This document shows, piece by piece, positions 34,202-44,700 of a stretch of 64,000 nucleotides of DNA. The position numbers were made by a program, and so were the translations under genes. Numbering within the stretch: position 1 is the stretch's first letter; every line of letters starts with the position of its first letter. Origin of the DNA: Ulota crispa (Eukaryota > Streptophyta > Bryopsida > Orthotrichales > Orthotrichaceae). Where the stretch lies: contig OY987244.1 in assembly GCA_963920765.1 (NCBI GenBank), positions 30,050,358 through 30,114,357 of the forward strand, in the 5' to 3' direction. Below the pieces are notes generated by a model. The model made no database searches. It saw only the letters and a program-made list of their open reading frames with translations, and was not told where the DNA came from.

Positions 34202-35250
34202 GTAAGTTTACACACATTTGCAAATTCTCTCAGGGTTTTCGGTTGTCACACCGGTGCGTGCTTCTTGCAACGGTAGCGATGGCGCTCTTTGCAAATTTGG
34301 TGCCCTTAGGCTTCTTTCTTGTTTGAGCTCTTGTGTGGGGATTTGCCGGTGTTTGGTGGATTTGCCACGCGGCACTTTGCATAGTTTGCCATTTTTATTA
34401 GAATTAGTAATGGTCGGAGTTATTTTGTTAAGAGCATTCAGAATGCAATATTTGGATTATTGTATGCAATGGTAGTTAAGGGAGTTTCAAATTTTTTATT
34501 GGGAGTTTGGGATTCTCATGTTTTTTTTAGAACTGGCTTATACCGGTCACATTTTGTATGTTTGCTCTCACTTTCATGCTGCTAGCTAGAATTCAATTGG
34601 CTGCAAAAGTTTTCAATGTTGTTTTGAATTGTGTTAGCCCATGTTATAGCTAAATGTCAATTCTCTAATGAGATTTTTTTTTTTTTTGCAGATTGTTATT
34701 GCTGTCTCTTGTAGCTTCTTCTGGACTACATATCATTTCTTTAGTACAATTCAAAACAGAGTCTCTGTAGACTGGTTCCTTTGGAGGAAAAGCAATTGAA
34801 TCAGTAACAACCATGCATGTGTGATTCCAACAAAACTACTGGAGCTTGGTGGAGGGATTACAAGCGAGATAGTGAAACCATGGAGCTTATGCTGATTTGC
34901 TGTTTCAAACTTTTCTTAATCCGAATGAAAAATATCTGATTTCCAAAACATCCAAGGTGCATTGTACTAATAAAACTCTGCTACAATTGGCACGGCGTAT
35001 TCTCTGAGGCACTAGTTCACATTCCCTATAACACCAACAACAACTTCTACATACTTCTCTTGCTACAAACATGTATCTAGAAGTATAATACCTGCTCTTT
35101 ACCCTAATTCCTCCACCATCAAGTCTTAGAACAGCTCTCCTTTTTGCAACACATTGCTGATAAGACCATGCAATTTTCTTCAAAACTCTAGTTGTCGTAG
35201 AACTCTTCTATCCTTTCCCTTGTTGCAGAAATGAAATTTGCAGAAGCTAA

Positions 35251-37732
35251 TGTCGGTGAATGAGCCGTATGTCACTCAGCCTATCAGCAATGAGGATGAA
35301 CTAGAGTCGTTGCATGATACCTCGGAATTTGCTTCATGGTGTGTAGAAGGAAAAAGTTTACCTCCTGAGGTAAAGTTGCTTTGCATTTCTACTACTGTAT
35401 ACTTTTTTTCATTTTGTTACTCTACCAACTCTAACGTTCTCTTTCACTGTAAGCTTCTTAGGGTAGTCTTTTAGTGATGTATACAACGTTGAGAAGAGGG
35501 TGATTTTGTAACGGGATTTATTGTTTTTGGGGCATGTTGTGCAATTGCAAGGAGGGGTAAGCAAGGAAAGCTCTTCAAGCTCTTCAGTACCGTCAGCGCC
35601 TCAAAAGGAACAACTGAAAAATATGATAGTTTTTGGACTTCTTTTAGGGTCTAGTTGGCTAGGCATAATGTTGGCTCGTGGGTGGGTGTTCACAGTAGCT
35701 ATAGCTGTTGTCGTTTGGTTAGCCACTGGTGAGTACTTCAATCTTGTGCAAAGCAAGGGTACGACGCAGGACATGGCAGCTCCTCCGCTTGTAGCAACCC
35801 AATTTTGCTCAGCAATTTGTGCAGCCATGCCATTGATAACCATGTAAGCCTCCTTTAAAGTTACTATGCCACATTTAGGTTAGGGAAAATTCCATGGATA
35901 CGCTTGAAGTTTTCAATATTTTCATAGATACTCCTGCTTTTTCAGAAATATCACAAATACCCTTGGACCAAAAAATTTAGGCGTTTGTTTTGTTGCTCAT
36001 GTCACTTTCCTTCTCCCTTTGTGAGCACACTACTTGTTTCTTGTTATGCATGCGCACAAAGGAAGAAGGGAAGTGACATGCACAACAAAACAAGTCCCTA
36101 AATTTTTTGGTTCAAGGGTATATGTGATGTTTTTGAAAAAGCAGAGGTATCTATGAAAATATTGCAAACTTCAGGGATATCCATGAAATTTTCCCTTTAG
36201 TTGAATATGGACTATTGAAAGTCCAGAAGTCATAGTCTAGAAACTGGCTTGGTTTGCAAAGCATTGAGAAGTACTTGCAAAATATCAATACCTATGTGCA
36301 AAGCAAAGCAATGTAGTAGGAAACCCATGAATCCTTGGGGTTGTGCGCTACGCAAGTACTTTAGAGGACGTGTTGGAATGGCATTGACAACTGCTGCATT
36401 TCTGTTAGCCATAATATTATTGCTGCAGCAAGGTCCACGCTTCTCCCAGCTATCTAGTGCTGTCTTTGGCTTATTCTACTGTGGTTACCTACCTTGTTTC
36501 TGGATCAAGCTCCGTTGTGGCCTTGCCGTGCCTGCCATCCATACTAGTCCGTTTTAAAGCTTTTAATATCCTCTTTTGTATTGCGCAGGTCATACTAAAT
36601 TTCACAACATCCTATTGCTTACTAATTGAATGTAGATTTCATGCACTTTTTTCAAATTATGTAATCTTTTTGGAGGTCTTGTAGAAGAGTTGTTTTACCT
36701 GTCTTAGTACTTTGCTGTTAATTTTTTGGTTTTTTTACTAAACATGGAGATTTGCAATGTTTTGAGAGAAGAACTAGGTGCAATTTGGCATGTGCTTCTG
36801 GGTGGACGAGTGTGCTAGATTGTTGGGTTGGTGGTTACAATTCTTACCATTTGCATTATCGTTGCTGCGGATACAGGAGTCTTCATTGGGGGCAAGGTAC
36901 TCCTTTCAAACCACCTAACAATGTATCCAATATTTCAAAAAAAATTGTATTGATAAATGTGAACCATGATTGCGGTTTTTTCTTGGATACTCCGCTGTTA
37001 CTGCCTTCTTTTTTTTACTTATGATCTTTTTTATGAGATTTTTGATCTTGATTCTGCCCTCTTTGTGCCAGGCATTTGGTAGAACACCGCTTAATGAAGT
37101 GAGTCCAAAGAAAACAATAGAAGGTGCTGTTGTTGGCTTGAGTTCATCAGTTGCTGTAGCTGTGATGCTTGCTCACCTCTTACAATGGCCCACGTCTCTT
37201 TTCAGGTACTAACCAGTCCTTTTTTTACAGTCTCTAGAAAATTCCACACATTCATAGGAAAAAGGTTTTACCAAGTTTAATGTTTTTCTTCTTCTAAACA
37301 ATCTTGTTTTTTGGATTTTCCAGCAAGGTTGTTATGGAGTGTGCAACATGTCCACGTCAGCTTTCATATTCACGAGCTTCTCTTTGTACTTATCTCCTGA
37401 AATTGTATCCTGTTGTAGCGTTTGTTGCAGTGCTGCAGTAATGGCAGTCCTTGTCTTCATGGGATCCTTGTTTGGGGACTTGACTGAATCTATGATCAAG
37501 CAAGATGCTGGTGTCAAAGACTCCGAGAAGCTTATTCCTGGTCATGGTATGCTTTATTCTCTTTGCTTTACCAGTTTACCTTTTTTTTTATAAGTTTTCT
37601 ATTGCTTATGAACTTTTTACTCACATGACTGGTGCGACAGGAGGCATTCTAGACCGACTAGACAGCTATATATTCACAAGTACACTAGTGCATTCCTTTG
37701 TAAAAATAGGAGTTCCTTTATTTAGAGTATAG
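35251..37732 (+). pseudogene. plastid-type CDP-diacylglycerol synthase (phosphatidate cytidylyltransferase) with an in-frame TAG
   Basis: A fully phased GT-AG model exists: 35251-35370, 35566-35843, 36317-36550, 36767-36896, 37072-37205, 37431-37546, 37641-37732 (1104 nt). The enzyme makes CDP-diacylglycerol from CTP and phosphatidate for phosphatidylglycerol synthesis; the sequence resembles the plant plastid branch. Landmarks: GWVFTVAIAVVVW and ILLLQQGPRFSQLSS segments, GLFYCGYLPCFW, VLLGG, AADTGVFIGGKAFGRTPL, SPKKTIEGA, GSLFGDLTESMIKQDAGVKD and the signature end GHGGILDRLDSY. The lesion is TAG at 36816-36818 (codon 228), where the family has Trp in a VLLGG..(H/C)W(T/I)VGL context, so TGG to TAG is the simplest reading. 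Flanking frame and later exons stay intact, so the change is recent, an assembly error, or avoided because that TAG could serve as an acceptor. The first three exon joins are less certain, and the transit peptide was not located. Confidence 0.8.
35883..36195. mobile_element. foldback MITE, AGGGAAAATT family (copy 3), in CDP-DAG synthase intron 2
   Basis: The left arm GGGAAAATTCCATGGATACGC pairs with GATATCCATGAAATTTTCCC, and pairing continues through most of the 313 bp. It fills most of the intron between 35844 and 36316. It is the best preserved of the three full copies. Confidence 0.82.
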
Positions 37733-39172
37733 AAGTAGGACAAACTCTTTCCTTTACAGTGTACTCTTGGCTATCAAAGATCAGCCACATTTGGAAATTG
37801 TTCCAGTTAGTTATCTAGCCAGTTCTCTTGATATATTGTACTGATTCAACGGGAGCTTACTAGGACTTTTTGTTTTTGAGGAACCTGTGTTTTTTTATCT
37901 GCAATTTCTGTGATGGTGGATATGGTTGATGGTTAGAAAAAAATGTGGTTTACTTAGCATCAATGAAGAATACTCTCTTGTCTTCAAGTATTTTGAACGT
38001 TCTATTGTAAGAGTAACATCAATTGAGCCTGAAAAATGAGGCAGCTTCACCAAATATACCGTGGCTGCCACAAACATGAGGTGGAGGCAGATCTAATACA
38101 AGGTCCGCTATCATGACCTTCACCTTGCACAGGAAACCTCAACATAATTGCAGGGGCAACTAAGGCATCCAAAGCACGGTAAGCCACTGAAAGGGAAGAT
38201 TCTCTTTTTTTTGCATATCCTCCACCTTGCACAGGAAACCATAGCTTTTTTTTGTAAACCAGGAGCAGCAGTACACAAGTGGGAATACGTGGTCAACATG
38301 GCTTACCTTGATTGATGATGCTCTAACCACATCCTCATTGTTATGAATTACTTGAACATTTTTCTATCAGAATGCATACTTGAGTTTTAATGCTAATACC
38401 TAAATTATCAATTTTGAAGTGCACCAAGATTGTGAAAAATTCTATTGCAGAATACAGAAAGTTTGTTATGTACTGGAAGCCCTAGATTGGTGTTTTTGTG
38501 CGCTACGTTGAGAGTTGCAATTTGTTAATTTCTTTCAAGAAACACGGTTTCATGTGCCAAACTTTCAAATTTATCACTGTCATTTTCACGGAAAAAATTG
38601 TATGTGTAATTGAGGTCTTCATAGCTTATATGTTCTATCTTTTACAAATTTTGGTCAAATGGGAAAAAAATTGCACTATAAGTAAACAACTCTAAATGAC
38701 TCTAAGACCTTTTTTGTGATACTTATCAATCCGGATTTGAAGCTAAACCCTAAAATATATGGATTTTTGAAGATAAAGAAGTGATAATAGGGATGGAGTG
38801 ATAATAGGATAAACTATGTGTATGCTATTTGATTTTGAAAATTGTGATGATAAGAAAATGGGACTCGACTCCAAGAGCTGGGTGTCACAAAATAGAAACT
38901 GGACTTTGGAAGCAAGTCTCAACATTGAATATTGAGTCAAATATTAAATTTGGCTTCCTATTTTATGAGAATTTGCTTTAATCCCCTTGTAGAGTGGGGA
39001 CTTGGGACATTTTGTGAACCGCCCATGATCACAAGAGTCCCCATTCCAAGACTACTAGACTCCCAGAAGTGCATTTGTAATGGTACAAAGAAAAGGGAAG
39101 AACAGGGATGGGGTGAGAGTACACGTGGCATATTGTTAGAGCAGCAGGTAAAGTCAAGGAGCAATTGGTTGG
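37733..39172. other. no further gene seen (about 1.4 kb)
   Basis: The first few hundred bases should include the 3' UTR of the CDP-DAG synthase locus. A direct repeat containing CACCTTGCACAGGAAACC occurs twice (38120-38137 and 38222-38239). Nothing else was supported. Confidence 0.45.
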
Positions 39173-39700
39173 CTTAGTATGGCATAGCCAATGCAACCGT
39201 AACCAAGTCTGGTATAACAAACCTGTTATTTTTAATTAATAACTAATTGTAATGTAAAACTTATATGATTTGAATGGCATGACTTTTCTTGTTGTAAAAA
39301 CACAATAAAATTTGGATTTAGGGTTTAGGGTGATTTAGGTATATGACATCAAATGTTAGCTAGATTTTGAAAAATTTAGAGGCCTCACCAAATCAAGCCT
39401 ATAGAACAGAAAATTAGCCAAGGGCACGGTATAAGTGGTCACTTATACCGTGCCCTTGGCTAATTTTCTGTTCTATAGGCTTGATTTGGTGAGGCCTCTA
39501 AATTTTTCAAAATCTAGCTAACATTTGATGTCATATACCTAAATCACCCTAAACCCTAAATCCAAATTTTATTGTGTTTTTACAACAAGAAAAGTCATGC
39601 CATTCAATCATATAAGTTTTACATTACAATTAGTTATTAATTAAAAATAACAGGTTTGTTATACCAGGCCTGGTTACGGTTGCATTGGCAATGCTCTAAG
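39173..39700. repeat. long near-perfect palindrome, arms about 265 bp, 2-nt loop
   Basis: The two arms run from 39173 to 39437 and from 39440 to 39700 and are almost exact reverse complements, centred on GTATAAGTG-GT-CACTTATAC. Only scattered differences were seen (for example a one-base indel at TGATTTGAATGG / CCATTCAATCA, and changes in the outer 20 bp). The outer ends read CTTAGTATGGCATAGCC and GGCAATGCTCTAAG. A foldback transposon or a duplicated-inverted MITE would give this structure; if transcribed it would form a long double-stranded RNA. Confidence 0.9.
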
Positions 39701-39822
39701 TTACAAAGTTTGGTCACGAAGTTTGGTCACTAGAGAAAATTGATGGCACACAAAAACAAGTTATAGTCTGGGTATCCTGCCTTCCTAGGCAATGCCCACT
39801 AGCTTGTCTTAGCGTTGTCCCG

Positions 39823-40200
39823 TAAGGTAGCCGCACCCATGGGCGAAACGTCCCCATGGGCGTCACTGACAAAGTCAGGATGGTTAGGGGTACTTAAGTG
39901 ATATTTATGGGTGACAAAGTGATGGTTGTAGGTGACTCCATGATGGTTTTGAGTACCCATCTCACTATTTAAGAATCAACAAGCCTTGTTTCTAGCATCT
40001 CTTACACATGGTTCCTACAATTTTAGTGATTTTGGACTTTGAAAAATCTTTGTGATCAAATGCTTGCACTTGGAACCTTGAAGTTGATGCCAATATTTTT
40101 GGTTTCCATTTCCTAACTTACAGTATTTTTTTCAAATTTAGCAGAATGTTTTACCTACTCCAAAACCCTTATTTCCATGTTTATGGGTGCTCCTACCTTA
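39823..40200. mobile_element. TA-flanked MITE, AGGTGGAAGCACCC family, 374 bp
   Basis: The termini AGGTAGCCGCACCCATGGG and TTATGGGTGCTCCTACCT are inverted and bordered by TA on both sides. It is the third copy of the family at 8415 and 18060. Confidence 0.72.
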
Positions 40201-40522
40201 CATACAAGTCCTATCCTTGTGGAAGGGATCATAACAACCATGCTCCATGTCTTTGTCTAATATGCACACCCTTGGGACATGAGAGTTTGATGTTTAGTTT
40301 GAAGATGCCTCCAATGAGGATTTTGAAATTCATAGTTTATTCATATTCATAATGTTCTAAAATATTGTGTTAAAAAAGAGGACGTTTGGGGTTTTCTTTT
40401 GACCGCCAAGGAGACCCAACAAAAAACTTGAATATAACTAGTTTCATAATAAGAACTATGCTCATATGCTAATAAAGTTGAAACTAGATGTGGTTATGGT
40501 ATGCATGCAAATGGTTGGCTGC

Positions 40523-41450
40523 TTAATCCCTAAATAGTCAAACTATTTATTTATTTTTGGTAACATAGCCATTTTAGGCACACTAGTACTTATATAATAA
40601 TGAATATACTTTCACAAAATTTTAGAGGATTTGTGTCCAAGGAGTATCTTTCAAAGTTTTCAAAACATTTCAATTTGTAAAAAAAGCGTCATTATAGAAT
40701 ATGTGTTTTTTCTTGCTTAAAGGGCAAGACAAGCACAATTGTTTACATTGTAGTTGAAAATTTGGGAGCTTGTCTTAAGATTGAGGGGCACAATTGTTTC
40801 CTTGTTAGATCTTGGTCCAACCTCATTTTTTGGATGCAATCGTTTTTGGTTACTACCCTTTACTTCACCTTAGGTGGATGTAGCTATATGTTGATCAAAC
40901 TTGTCAAAGCTATAATTTTTGGCTAGATTCTATTTTCTTTTTTTCATCTAGAGCTAACTAAAATCTAAAGTTCCATTGTTCACATTTGAAGAGATTATTG
41001 TAGTTGGAAGCCAAACAATTGTTGAAAAAATGGTTTTGTATGAGAATTTTCTTGAAGCTATTTTCTCATTCTAAATTTTAGTATGTGTTCCCCAATTCAA
41101 AATGTTATGAAAAATCTTCAACACATGGTTAGCTTTATTACAAAAATCAATCCAAAAGAGTTCAAGCAAAATAATGATATTATTTGGTGCAAAAACTTCC
41201 CCAAATTAGAGCTGCACAAAATTTGAATGCCCCAAAAAAAATTGTTTCTCACTTTAAACCGTATAATCTCACAATTAGTGTTGCAAAAGTCTTTCATATT
41301 TTTACAATAGCATAATGAAATGGTCTAGAACTAAATTCTACTATCAATTGCACCAAGATTTCATTTGGTTTTTTTTTTACCATTGCAATCAAAACATCTC
41401 ATCCTCAGTGTTGTTTGGTGAAGCATACTCAAAAAAACTTTATGGGTTAA
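40523..41450. mobile_element. possible TTAA-type element, about 920 bp
   Basis: The left end reads TTAA-TCCCTAAATAGTC and a candidate right end reads AACTTTATGGG-TTAA. Pairing covers only about eight bases, so joining these two ends as one element is tentative. Confidence 0.35.
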
Positions 41451-42531
41451 TATACTTGTGGCAATGATTGGTCACACATTAGCCAATGACCAATCACACA
41501 CTTGCCTTGGATTGTTTGAATGTTTTGGTACTACTACAATCCGAACATTTTATAAAACGTTTTGGGAATTTTGAGAGGTAAAGGAATTGGTTTCTTATGT
41601 ACAAATAAATAATTGATGTTTTGAAAAAGAGATTGTCCAAGTCACGTCTTGTGATTCTTGGCATATTGAATATCATATAAAAGCAATTTATCCAAACATC
41701 AATTTAACTAAATTCAAGTGGCTTCATCAAGGGAGCTATAAATGCATATTGAGTTCTTTTTCTTTTCTCCTTTGCACATGCATTTGAAATTTTCCAACTT
41801 TTTTTCTTTTGAACAATCGTGTGTTTTTTTTTCTTTGATGTTACTTGTGCTTGAGGCTTCACCTCATATTTTTTTTGTCATCTTTAATTTTTTTGTCTAA
41901 ATTCCTTAGAAATTTCACATCTTTTAGGGGGGCTCAATCTTTTGGATAGTAGAGGCTTTCTCTTCTTCACTTCAGAATAGAAAGGGAAACGTAATCCTTG
42001 TTAGCTCCTTCACATCATCCAATGCATGAGTAACCTTGAATAAGCGTATTGATGATAATTGACTACAACAATAATAAAAGATTACCATTTTGTGTAAACA
42101 CTTTTTGAATCCCCATGCTACTAATTACAGAAGGTATTTTAGATCCTAACAACCAACAAACAAATCAAGTGAATAGTTACTTGTTTGCATGAGAAGGTTG
42201 ATTGTGATGAGTTCTTGAATATTGGAGACAATCTGAAATTTTTTTCTACAAAGGATTCACTCAAGATATCAAGGAGAAACCAATTTCAATATGAATACAA
42301 TTGTCAATGCTTAAATCTCTTATTCTACAAGAAAAATTGTAAATAAAACAAAGTAGACAAAACATGTATAGTAGAACTATAAAGAGAACATGTCAAAAAC
42401 AAATTAGCAGTTTTTTTATCCAAATCATTTACACTCTCAAAAAAAATTTAAACCAATGTCAGGACTCAAGTCCAAATTTTCTTTGTTTACTAATTGATCT
42501 AGAAAAAATATCATATTTGATAATCTCTCCA
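41451..42531. other. no gene seen (about 1.1 kb)
   Basis: Contains a short palindromic word (GTGGCAATGATTGGTCACACATTAGCCAATGACCAATCAC) near 41457-41495 and otherwise nothing that supports a gene. Confidence 0.4.
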
Positions 42532-42780
42532 TTAACCCCTAAAGCACCATTGTCCCTTTGGGGGACAAATGCAATTTTGGGCATATACCTTTTGATAGGC
42601 TACTTTGTGTGATTTTTTGTAACTTTTATTGAAGGTGGGGGATTCAAAGATCTACATGGGCATCTTTTTTTTTTTTTTTCATTTGACATTTGACAAAGAA
42701 GTTATGCAAGGATTCATAAAAATTTAGGGAGGAGACATCAATGCACTAAAATACAAGCAATTTGAAAAGAACACGATTGA
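42532..42780. mobile_element. left end of a TTAA-type element, truncated
   Basis: The sequence TTAA-CCCCTAAAGCACCATTGTCCC continues with words shared with the elements at 46671 and 51483 (GGGGGAC, CTACTTTGTG.GATTTT, TTGAAGGTG...GGATTCAAAGATCTACATGGG). The similarity stops near 42750, where AGGGAAAATT-family and CACTA sequence follow, so the right part is lost or displaced. Confidence 0.7.
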
Positions 42781-42956
42781 GAGAACAAAAAAAATGAATA
42801 TGTATTGCATGTGCACAAAGAGAAAAGGAAGAGAAAAGGAAGTGATGTATATATTTAAAAAAACAATTAAAATTTATAGTTCAAGCATATTTGTATAATT
42901 TTGGGAAAGCCAAGGGCATTTGTACAAAATTTGCAAATTTCAAGGGTACACTATTT
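42781..42956. mobile_element. fragment of an AGGGAAAATT-family MITE
   Basis: Words such as GGAAGTGATGTA, ATTTATAGTTCAAGCATATTTGTA and AATTTCAAGGGTACACTATTTGTAGAAAA match the right half of the copies at 25997 and 35883. The left half is missing. Confidence 0.55.
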
Positions 42957-44211
42957 GTAGAAAACTTTGTCCAAAATAATAAAAAATCAACAATTTCTTG
43001 TTGATTTGGACACTTTGGACACAACTTGACTAAGTCAACAAAATTTAATGAAGAAGGTATAATCTTTTGCTATTTTAAATACCACAATTTCTTTATGGAG
43101 AAATATAAAAAATGCCCCTCAATTCTTTCAAAAAATCAAATATTTCTCTCAAAGATTCAAAATATCAAAAGTACCCCTTTTTGTAAGAATTATCAATTAC
43201 GCCTCTATTATTTTGGGAAAACATTAAAAATGCTCCTCACATATTTTGAAATATCAAATATAACTGTCAACCTTTTGTTCTTTCAAAAATATAAAACACA
43301 TCTTCAATTTTGTGTAAGAATGTCAATTAAACCATACCCTTTGATTTTGAAAACATCATAAATACTCATAGTTTCTTTATGCCTCTTTATTATAATTGTT
43401 TTTAAAAATACTAGAATAACAACAAAAATCACTATATACTCAATGCTATAGCTTTGGACATGATAAACTTCCATGCAAATACCTACATCGAGCTAGAACA
43501 CCTCAACTCTTAGATTTGGCTTGCATTCAAATGACATCTTATTTTTGTAATTTTTGTTCTCATTCTAGTAATTATAAAATTAGCAGTAAGAAACAAAAGT
43601 GAATTAGAAGAATTTTTAATAATCCCAAAGATACCAAGAATATAGTTTGATTAACATTCTTACACAAAATCAAATTTAATTTTTATATGTCAAATCAAAC
43701 AAAGGTATCTTTAATATTCCAATATAGAAGAATATTTTTTATATTTTTCTAAAATACTGGAGTTATAATTAATACTCTTACAAAAATCCAAAAACGTTTT
43801 TGATAACTTAAATCTTTGAGGGGCAAATTTGATATTTTGAAAGATTGAGGACATTTTTGGTATTTTTCTTTCCTTCAATGACCATATCAACAAGAAAATA
43901 AAATTCATATAAAGAATCTTTAAAAACAATTTTGAAATCTTGAAAATATGATAATATCTTTTTTACTCTTTTGGATTTTCGGAACTTCAATTTTATATTT
44001 GCAAGATTTTTTTTCCATGACTTTTCACAATTTGATGTTTTTTAAAGCTAACAATTAACAAACTATGAAGGCTCTTATAACCTAATGAGAGCTTTTTTTT
44101 TTTAAAGTTGGAACTCAAAGAAATTTAGAAATGAAGGAAATGTTCACTTCCAGCAATCATTTTGAGATTTATGTATTCCAATCAAAATTTATAAACAAAA
44201 ATCAAAATGAT

Positions 44212-44253
<42 letters not shown>

Positions 44254-44700
44254 TTATATATTTATATTTACATTTATATTTATATTTATGAACATCCTTT
44301 CTGATTTTTAATTATAACTTTTGATTAAAAAAATAAAATCTGAAAAAATTGTTGGAGGCAAAAGTAGACTACATTAGCTAACTTTTTTTAGTTACAAGAT
44401 TTTTGGAAAAAATCTTTTAACATGTCAAAATTGCCTCCAAAGTCTACTGACTTTGTAAATTAATGAAAACAATAGATATAAAAATAGGTTTTTGAAACAA
44501 CCTTGTACATGTGCAAGTAGGAGTGGTGCAATTGTAGAAGGGTATGGCCTTCCTCCCACAAGGTGGGGAGTTCAATCCCTACCACTAGCACTTTATGATG
44601 CTTGGCTAGGCCTAGTCTTGTGCCTAGCCGAGGTTGGGTCTTGTGTCTAGATTGGAATTCTTAGATATTGTTAATGGCTCACTTTTTTGATTCATTTGGT
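42957..44700. mobile_element. CACTA-derived element, inverse relative of 3941-6570, one end lost
   Basis: The left edge GTAGAAAACTTTGTCCAAAA matches the complement of the right end of the 3941-6570 element. The following content (AATCAACAATTTCTTGTTG, ATGCCCCTCAATTCTTTC, TCCAATCAAAATTTATAAAC words) parallels that element read backwards. The expected distal terminus TTTTCTACTAGTG was not found. An (AT)n and TATTTA-type microsatellite lies at 44213-44290. A tRNA-like B-box region (GGAGTTCAATCCCTACC) at 44567-44583 corresponds to the one at about 4250 in the sibling. Confidence 0.65.

Noticed and set aside
37312..37430. Extra coding exon in the CDP-DAG synthase gene (CKVVMECATCPRQ-like frame)
   Set aside because: The phase 2 donor at 37206 joins exactly to the acceptor before 37431 to give the family sequence; including this stretch breaks the alignment.
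44520..44590. Functional tRNA gene
   Set aside because: Only a B-box-like word is visible; acceptor and anticodon stems could not be built, so it is treated as a tRNA-derived relic at most.
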